From positions 1 through 29,333 of IMG/VR virus record IMGVR_UViG_3300011116_000947: a DNA stretch of 29,333 bases. One strand, given 5' to 3'. The notes under the pieces are model-generated. The model saw only the letters and a program-made list of their open reading frames with translations. It was not told where the DNA came from and ran no database searches. Numbering within the stretch: the stretch's first letter is position 1; every line of letters begins with the position of its first letter. Positions 6,112-10,117 of the stretch are shown piece after piece. The position numbers and the translations under genes were made by a program. Origin of the DNA: a virus.

Positions 6112-6311
6112 TAGTCCGGCTCCCCGGCAAGCCATATGCCGTATTCGACTTTCTGGCAGAACCCGCACTCGTCGCCGGCTTCCAGCGTCCGGCCCTGCCC
6201 GTCGCAGTGTTCGCCGCTGCAAACCTCGGAGCCTTCGCTACCTTCCGCGATCCGCTTGGCGATCCGGTCGTCAAGCTCGCAAGCGGCATCCATCCAGTCG
6301 GGACGGTTCAT
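6111..6311 (-). CDS. small Cys-rich (zinc-binding) protein
   Basis: 66 residues from the ATG at 6311, overlapping the upstream stop (ATGA). The N-terminal part MNRPDWMDAACELDDRIAKR is helical. The C-terminal half has VCSGEHC and DECGFC with an acidic loop between, so four cysteines plus a histidine can bind zinc. It follows the 267-residue protein, which has its own zinc module, and precedes two more small proteins in a chain of overlaps. Function unknown. Confidence 0.6.
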   Translation of the reverse strand: MNRPDWMDAACELDDRIAKRIAEGSEGSEVCSGEHCDGQGRTLEAGDECGFCQKVEYGIWLAGEPD

Positions 6312-7111
6312 ACCGCCACCCCCGTAGTGATCCAGGTGTCCGGCAGGGTCTGGCCCATATCCTGAGCCCACTCCAGTACCTTCCGCCCCTCGTCCACGTA
6401 ATCGTCGTACAGAGCCCGTAGCTGCGACTCAGCTTCCTTCAGAGTGTCCTTGTAGCCGATATACCCGCCGACACTTTCGACAATCTCTCCGTCAGCGTCG
6501 TAACTGACGATGTAGTAGCACTCGTCCTCTACCCACTGCTGGAACGTGCCTGCCTCTGCCAGCAGTGACTTAGCGATCCGATCCGCGCTCCAGTCCTCGC
6601 AGCCGACTTCCTTCCGGGTTTCCGGCGTGTCGAATAGGTAGAGATTGTCTGAGGCGTCGTGCTTATCGTCCGGTCCCATCGGTCGGCCCCGGTAAAGACG
6701 CGACCCGCTGGAGCCGTGGTCACTAAACTGGAGCGGGATAACCGCCCGCGCCCCGTACTCCCGCTGGAAGTAGGTGAACGGTGCGATAGGCACCTGCCCG
6801 GTTCCCCGGCAGGTGCCGCACTCCTCGTCGTCACCTTCCCCGACCGCGAGCCACCCGTCACCGTCGCAACCCGAGCACTCGTCCTCCAACTCCCACTCCA
6901 TGCTCAGCTCTGAGTCGTATCCGAGCCGGTAGTTGATTACGTCACTGTCACTGTCCGCGACTAGCTGCCCGAGGTTTGACCATTCGCGGGGATTGAAAAA
7001 CTCCGCGTCCTGCTCCTGGCAAACCTCAACCCGGAACCTTCCGAGCTTCATTACCTCCACGGCGGGGTACTCGCCCGTCATGGTTTCGATCCGTTCACCT
7101 TCCGCCTTCAT
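6308..7111 (-). CDS. conserved phage protein with DnaJ-like zinc module
   Basis: 267 residues; the ATG at 7111 has GGAGGCAGG directly upstream. Residues around 36-55 (DAEFFNPREWSNLGQLVADS) and the YRLGYDSE segment match a widespread phage/plasmid family whose members start with a PREWDNLGTM-type motif and also carry an S-(D/G)HS-like segment (FSDHGSSGS). Specific to this protein is an inserted CxxCxGxG pair (CSGCDGDG at 79-86 and CGTCRGTG at 98-105), as in the DnaJ zinc finger. The C-terminal region (ECYYIVSYDADGEIVESVGG ... YKDTLKEAESQLRALYDDYV) is also typical of that family. The family has no established function. It is the first gene after the promoter at 7140-7168. Confidence 0.75.
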   Translation of the reverse strand: MKAEGERIETMTGEYPAVEVMKLGRFRVEVCQEQDAEFFNPREWSNLGQLVADSDSDVINYRLGYDSELSMEWELEDECSGCDGDGWLAVGEGDDEECGTCRGTGQVPIAPFTYFQREYGARAVIPLQFSDHGSSGSRLYRGRPMGPDDKHDASDNLYLFDTPETRKEVGCEDWSADRIAKSLLAEAGTFQQWVEDECYYIVSYDADGEIVESVGGYIGYKDTLKEAESQLRALYDDYVDEGRKVLEWAQDMGQTLPDTWITTGVAV

Positions 7112-7139
7112 ACCTGCCTCCAATCGTTAGGGTTCTGCT

Positions 7140-7168
7140 CTTTTACACGACCGCATCGGTCTAGTCAA
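7140..7168 (-). promoter_or_regulatory. sigma70-like leftward promoter with palindrome in spacer
   Basis: On the minus strand, TTGACT (7168-7163), a 17-nt spacer and TAAAAG (7145-7140); the start site should be near 7133, about 20 nt before the ATG at 7111. The spacer contains GACCG-CAT-CGGTC (7149-7161), a perfect 5-3-5 inverted repeat suited to a repressor dimer. The octamer GTCTAGTC (7159-7166) also occurs at the other leftward promoter. Confidence 0.55.
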
Positions 7169-7180
7169 GTGACGACTACC

Positions 7181-7750
7181 TCAAAACGGGATATCCGCAT
7201 CGGGCCTTGCAATCTGCCCGACCTTCACGCGCTCGGGCTCCCTCACCTTCCGCCCCCTCCTGGCCGGCTTATCCTTAGCCAGTCCGTTACACCGCTCCAC
7301 CTCCGGGGAGAATGGCGCGGCGTGAAAGGTTCCCCGGCTGCCATCGGCAAGCCTGCCGTTTACTCTCCCGCAGTGGCGGCAGTACCACTCGTCGGGGTCT
7401 AGGTGCTCGGGCATAGGCTCCTCGCAACCCCCGCACCATTCCCTGGCGGGCGCAATCTGCCGCAGCTCGCGCTCCCCTTCCGCCTCCTGATCCTCAATAT
7501 AGACCGGATGCTGGCGTAGTAGGTGCGGCGCTAGGCGCTCGCAGTCCTCTACGTTCGATGGCAGCACCCTTCCGCCGCAATCCGGGCAGGCCAGCGCGGC
7601 ACTTTCCCCGCAGAGCCCTTCCGCCCTGGCCGGCGTAGCGTTCACTACTAGCGACCCGTAAACGCCGCAGCGTTCGCATTCCAATCGAACCTGCGGGCGA
7701 CCGGGTTTCACGTATCGGGCGCTCTTTGGCAGCGCAGCGCCCCTAGCCAT
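7181..7750 (-). CDS. multi-zinc-ribbon protein with SSB-tail-like C-terminus
   Basis: 189 residues; ATG at 7750 with GGAAGGGGGG ahead of it. It has three CxxC pairs: CERC and CPDC (about residues 24-58), then CGGC and CRHC (about 107-125), so probably two zinc ribbons, plus a basic RRGRKVREPERVKVG stretch. The final residues are ARPDADIPF. A terminal acidic-DIPF is the signature by which bacterial SSB docks on its partner proteins; here it sits on a different protein, while the phage SSB lacks it. A nucleic-acid-binding role linked to replication or repair is inferred. It follows a 41-residue membrane peptide and precedes the palindromic promoter. No enzymatic motif. Confidence 0.65.
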   Translation of the reverse strand: MARGAALPKSARYVKPGRPQVRLECERCGVYGSLVVNATPARAEGLCGESAALACPDCGGRVLPSNVEDCERLAPHLLRQHPVYIEDQEAEGERELRQIAPAREWCGGCEEPMPEHLDPDEWYCRHCGRVNGRLADGSRGTFHAAPFSPEVERCNGLAKDKPARRGRKVREPERVKVGQIARPDADIPF

Positions 7751-7868
7751 CCTGGCCCCCCTTCCGCCATTCCCGATTGGCCTTCCACGTTCCCCCCGCC
7801 AGTCCGGCGAGGTAGAGAACTACCGCCGCCGCCAGCAGGTAACCGGCGACAATCACTACCGCTTCCAT
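7743..7868 (-). CDS. 41-residue membrane protein
   Basis: The ATG at 7868 follows GGGGGCTGGGAAT, and the stop lies 8 nt inside the next gene. The product MEAVVIVAGYLLAAAVVLYL continues AGLAGGTWKANREW and a basic tail: one hydrophobic helix with a charged cytoplasmic end. The operon repeat CGGAAGG falls in the tail codons and doubles as part of the next gene's ribosome-binding region. Function unknown. Confidence 0.6.
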   Translation of the reverse strand: MEAVVIVAGYLLAAAVVLYLAGLAGGTWKANREWRKGGQDG

Positions 7869-7891
7869 ATTCCCAGCCCCCAATAGGTAGA

Positions 7892-7918
7892 GAGCCCCCG
7901 CCACTAGGGCGAGGGCTC
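7892..7918 (-). terminator. hairpin after the 108-residue gene
   Basis: An 11-bp stem GAGCCCCCGCC / GGCGAGGGCTC with one mismatch and loop ACTAG, 10 nt past the stop of the leftward gene at 7928. No strong U-tract follows, so it may attenuate transcription or stabilise the mRNA between the first three leftward genes and the rest of the operon. Confidence 0.5.
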
Positions 7919-7927
7919 ACGTAATGG

Positions 7928-8254
7928 TTAGTCCGATTCGACGGCGACGGAACCGAACCGTTCCGCGCTACGGATAGCCAGCTCGAACCGCATAGCGCCG
8001 ACCAGCTCGCGCTTAGACGTGAGGGTTGTGATGTCCCTGGCGGCGGTGTAGGTCTGCTCCTCCCCGTTACGTGGCGGACTATCGGCGCAGTGGGCCTCAA
8101 TCCGCCATAGCCCCCCGAACTCCTCGCGCAGATACACCGCGCCGTCCCGGCGGGGATCGGTTAGCGGCCAGTCCTCATCGGACACCCGCCACCCGTGAAC
8201 ATTCGCAAAGTGAGCGAACACTTCGCGCAGTGTCTTTTCTGTGATCCGTTCCAT
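7928..8254 (-). CDS. hypothetical protein, small alpha/beta
   Basis: 108 residues with GGAGGTTAGGA just before the ATG. The N-terminal helix (ITEKTLREVFAHFANVHGWR) is followed by DPRRDGAVYLREEFGGLWRI and a strand-rich part, then a C-terminal helix (SKRELVGAMRFELAIRSAER). The layout (helix, GWxVSDED, hydrophobic strands, helix) resembles small phage proteins of unknown function. No cysteine pairs and no membrane segment. It lies between two hairpin regions, so its mRNA may be separately processed. Confidence 0.65.
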   Translation of the reverse strand: MERITEKTLREVFAHFANVHGWRVSDEDWPLTDPRRDGAVYLREEFGGLWRIEAHCADSPPRNGEEQTYTAARDITTLTSKRELVGAMRFELAIRSAERFGSVAVESD

Positions 8255-8274
8255 TCCTAACCTCCATTCGTCGC

Positions 8275-8319
8275 CCCGCCTTATTGCGGGAGAGCGCGCC
8301 GGGGAATTGCACCCCGGCG
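8275..8319. terminator. two hairpins in an 82-nt intergenic gap
   Basis: CGCCGGGG / CCCCGGCG (8297-8304 and 8312-8319, loop AATTGCA) is a perfect 8-bp stem. CCCGC / GCGGG (8275-8279 and 8286-8290) forms a second one. They sit between the genes at 8337-8525 and 7928-8254. No U-tract is visible on either strand, so the role (terminator, processing site or attenuator) is undecided. Confidence 0.5.
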
Positions 8320-8336
8320 ATAGCCACTAGGCCGCG

Positions 8337-8525
8337 CTATTTCTTTTGCCCTGGATCCTGGCCCCGAAAAACCGCAACATTGTCATGCGGAAACGGCACC
8401 CCCTGAGCCTTCCCGTACCGGACGGCCTCTCTTCGTGTCGGGAAGGTCAAAACCTCGCCCTCGTCGTTTCTCAGCGGCGACGGCACCGGGTAAGTAGGCC
8501 ACGCGACTACGTAGCGGCGGCTCAT
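8337..8525 (-). CDS. small hypothetical protein
   Basis: 62 residues from the ATG at 8525, overlapping the stop of the upstream gene (ATGA); a same-frame start at 8594 would give a Gly-rich leader and is rejected. The product MSRRYVVAWPTYPVPSPLRN continues EGEVLTFPTRREAVRYGKAQ and ends with a basic tail. The arrangement of strands and a helix (TRREAVRYGKA) resembles proteins with a short beta-beta-alpha unit. No known family. Confidence 0.6.
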   Translation of the reverse strand: MSRRYVVAWPTYPVPSPLRNDEGEVLTFPTRREAVRYGKAQGVPFPHDNVAVFRGQDPGQKK

Positions 8526-8770
8526 GCTGCACCCCCGCCACTCACCTGCACAACCCGACAGGAATAGTCCCCCGCCTCCCGGCGAGCGCGGCAATCCGCC
8601 ACCGCCCGGTCATAATCGCCGGCAAGATACAACCGCCCGACCGTGTCGCCCGCGTCCCGCCAATAACACTGCACCGCGTAATCGGTCCCGGTTAGCGGGT
8701 TACGGGACATGAGCACGTAACGGACACTGTGCTCATGTCGCCGCTCACTTTCACAAACTGACACCTTCAT
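8522..8770 (-). CDS. small hypothetical protein, first leftward gene
   Basis: 82 residues; CTAGGAGGCTAGGAAT precedes the ATG. The sequence MKVSVCESERRHEHSVRYVL continues LTGTDYAVQCYWRDAGDTVG, RLYLAGDYDRAVADCRARRE and SCRVVQVSGGG. Alternating strands with a central helix (DYDRAVADCRARRE) suggest a compact alpha/beta fold. Three cysteines are scattered rather than paired. It is the promoter-proximal gene of the leftward operon, about 35 nt downstream of the predicted start site. Function unknown. Confidence 0.65.
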   Translation of the reverse strand: MKVSVCESERRHEHSVRYVLMSRNPLTGTDYAVQCYWRDAGDTVGRLYLAGDYDRAVADCRARREAGDYSCRVVQVSGGGAA

Positions 8771-8811
8771 ATTCCTAGCCTCCTAGTTAGGGAATAAACA
8801 ACTACCCCGCG

Positions 8812-8841
8812 TTTATACCACGCCCAAACAATGTTTGTCTA
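8812..8841 (-). promoter_or_regulatory. strong sigma70-like leftward promoter with palindrome
   Basis: On the minus strand, TAGACA (8841-8836), 18 nt, TATAAA (8817-8812), each one mismatch from consensus. A perfect 13-nt palindrome CAAACA-A-TGTTTG (8825-8837) fills the spacer and touches the -35 box, so a bound dimer would block RNA polymerase. The GTCTAGTC octamer (8837-8844) is shared with the promoter at 7140-7168. The element CGCGTTTATAC that holds the -10 box recurs at 9050-9060. Confidence 0.65.
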
Positions 8842-9243
8842 GTCGCCTACACGTTAGGGTAGGCCAGACAGTTTCTAGGGGCCAGCGCCGAGAGGCAACG
8901 CGCCCGCCTACAACCCGCCCGATCCCTGGCCCCGGCGACGTGACTATCTACCCAATAGGAATATTCCCCGCCGCTACTGACTCTTTACCTGGCGGCGTGA
9001 GCTGGCAGGGCTCAAAACCCGGAATCCCCGCCGGCCAGGAACCGGAAACCGCGTTTATACGTGGCAGGGGGGGAGGGGAGGGGCCGGCGTCACGTTTACC
9101 CGCGTATATATATCTCCTAGCGGGCAGAGATTTTTGACCCTAAAAGGGGGGGTGGGGGCTGTATTTCCCCTGTGAGGGCTTGTGGGACTCCTGTGGGTGG
9201 TGGACCCTTATTTGTTGTTCAACGTGCGGGAGGATGGCTGAGA
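8842..9243. other. non-coding divergent spacer
   Basis: About 400 nt between the leftward promoter and the first late gene. It holds a 6-bp inverted repeat GCCTAC/GTAGGC (8845-8864), a repeat of CGCGTTTATAC (9050-9060), a G-run block (9067-9083), a TA-rich element GTATATATAT (9104-9113), TTTTTGACCC (9131-9140) and a second G-run block (9146-9158). A rightward late promoter is expected here, but TTGACC at 9134-9139 has no good -10 at 16-18 nt. A packaging or replication site is possible. An open frame at 8835-9137 lacks a start with a ribosome site and looks non-coding. Confidence 0.5.
9067..9083 (+). repeat. potential G-quadruplex
   Basis: G7-A-G4-A-G4 gives four runs of at least three G with 1-2 nt loops on the plus strand. 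A second G7-T-G5 block lies at 9146-9158. Structure formation is inferred from sequence only. Confidence 0.5.
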
Positions 9244-9396
9244 ATGCCTCTGAGCGAGTATTTCAAGGGTGATGGGAAGAAGATCCTGGCTGACTTCGTT
9301 AAGAGGTATGGCGAGAGGCGCGGTAAGCGGATTTTCTACGCGACTGCGAATAAGCGGGGTTTGGCCCCGAAAAAGAAGTTGAGAAAGAGGAAGTAG
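9244..9396 (+). CDS. small basic phage protein (YATANKRG type)
   Basis: 50 residues from the ATG at 9244 (GGGAGG about 11 nt upstream); the GTG at 9172 would add a Gly-rich leader across the spacer. The product MPLSEYFKGDGKKILADFVK continues RYGERRGKRIFYATANKRGL and a Lys/Arg tail. The YG...GKxxFYATANKRG motif is one that I recognise from tiny basic proteins encoded next to terminase genes in many tailed phages; their function is not established. It is the first gene of the rightward packaging/virion block and probably binds nucleic acid. Confidence 0.7.
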   Translation: MPLSEYFKGDGKKILADFVKRYGERRGKRIFYATANKRGLAPKKKLRKRK

Positions 9397-9672
9397 ATGG
9401 ATTCGCGTTCTGTTGCCGCTGCGGCGGTTAAGAAAAATCTTGGGCCTGATCCTTCGATGGGTCGGAAGGTTGAGCTGCTTAGGCGGCTTGTTTCGATGCG
9501 TCAGGAGCGTAAGGGGCCGAAGGCAACTACGAATCCTCCGAGGCGTGGGGGGTATGGGCCGCGTGGCCCGGTGACGCCGGGGAAGCCGACTCGTTTGCCG
9601 CGTCGGGATCGGATGCCGGCTCGGTTTAACGATTTGCCGGGGTATAACTTTGGCCCGCCGAGGGGGATGTGA
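9397..9672 (+). CDS. basic, Pro/Gly-rich small protein
   Basis: 91 residues; the ATG directly follows the previous TAG, with GAGGAAG as ribosome site. The first half is helical (KVELLRRLVSMRQERKGPKA). The rest is basic and turn-rich (NPPRRGGYGPRGPVTPGKPT, RLPRRDRMPARFNDLPGYNF) and likely disordered. No family recognised. Low complexity and a strong positive charge would suit contact with DNA or with the capsid. It overlaps the next start (TGATG). Confidence 0.6.
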   Translation: MDSRSVAAAAVKKNLGPDPSMGRKVELLRRLVSMRQERKGPKATTNPPRRGGYGPRGPVTPGKPTRLPRRDRMPARFNDLPGYNFGPPRGM

Positions 9673-9899
9673 TGGACGGCATTACGTTTAGTGAGGTTGA
9701 GGTCAAGAAGCTGATTTTGGCCCTGGCGGGTTCTAAGGCTCCGGTTGAGGAGAGCCCGGTGCATGAGGCTGATCCGAAGGATTCGGAGGAGGATAAGGCT
9801 GAGGATAAGCCTGGGGAGTCGGCAGGTAAGCCGTTCGGTAAGGATGCTGAGTCCACGAAGGATATGTTGAAGCGCAAGCTGGAGGAGAAGAATGCCTAA
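9672..9899 (+). CDS. acidic small protein
   Basis: 75 residues from the ATG overlapping the previous stop (TGATG); a GTG one codon earlier is also possible. The N-terminal helix (MDGITFSEVEVKKLILALAG) is followed by a long, acidic Glu/Asp/Lys linker (EADPKDSEEDKAEDKPGESA) and a charged helix (TKDMLKRKLEEKNA). It contrasts with its two basic neighbours, so it may pair with them electrostatically (inference). No recognised family. Confidence 0.6.
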   Translation: MDGITFSEVEVKKLILALAGSKAPVEESPVHEADPKDSEEDKAEDKPGESAGKPFGKDAESTKDMLKRKLEEKNA

Positions 9900-10011
9900 G
9901 GGTCGCCCGTGGGATTACGCTAAGTCTGATCCTCGCTATAAGCCGAAGAAGGACAGGAAGAAGCGTGTGGCTGCGTTTCACAAGATGCTGAGGATGCGCA
10001 GGGGTGCGTAA
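9892..10011 (+). CDS. 39-residue very basic protein
   Basis: The ATG lies 8 nt inside the previous gene. The product is MPKGRPWDYAKSDPRYKPKK followed by DRKKRVAAFHKMLRMRRGA: more than a third Lys/Arg. It overlaps the next gene by 8 nt. Tiny basic proteins between a late promoter and terL are common in phages, but their roles are unknown. It could bind nucleic acid. Confidence 0.5.
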   Translation: MPKGRPWDYAKSDPRYKPKKDRKKRVAAFHKMLRMRRGA

Positions 10012-10117
10012 GTGTTCCTGCTGGAAGGGGTATAGGCGTGTTCCGGGTAGTAAGCCTTGCGCCCCTGGTTCGTGTGTGCGCGTGAAGGCTGTGCGTAGGT
10101 TGGCGCGAGGGAAGTAA
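10004..10117 (+). CDS. 37-residue Cys-rich mini-protein
   Basis: Starts at a GTG overlapping the preceding stop by 8 nt and ends exactly one base before the terL GTG. The sequence MRKCSCWKGYRRVPGSKPCA continues PGSCVRVKAVRRLARGK. Four cysteines (CxC at 4-6, then C19 and C24) in a compact basic peptide suggest a single zinc knuckle. It is short, but its position, frame and coding pattern fit the operon. Function unknown; proximity to terL hints at packaging, which is inference. Confidence 0.5.
   Translation: MRKCSCWKGYRRVPGSKPCAPGSCVRVKAVRRLARGK

Larger units (their letters stand above)
4612..7766 (-). repeat. 16 oriented copies of CGGAAGG (consensus GGCGGAAGGTG)
   Basis: Sense-strand CGGAAGG (CCTTCCG on the plus strand) starts at 4612, 4687, 5012, 5455, 5575, 6075, 6241, 6379, 6610, 7037, 7098, 7246, 7476, 7568, 7617 and 7760. 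Flanks usually extend it to GGCGGAAGGTG or GCGGAAGG(G/T). All 16 lie in one orientation, within the leftward operon. I saw none in the first three leftward genes (7928-8770). Near-matches with one change occur at 5071 and 6834. Confidence 0.8.

Noticed and set aside
8835-9137. 100-residue plus-strand ORF in the spacer
   Set aside because: It starts at a codon without a ribosome site, crosses the G-run and TA elements, has no recognisable protein features and sits where promoters are expected.
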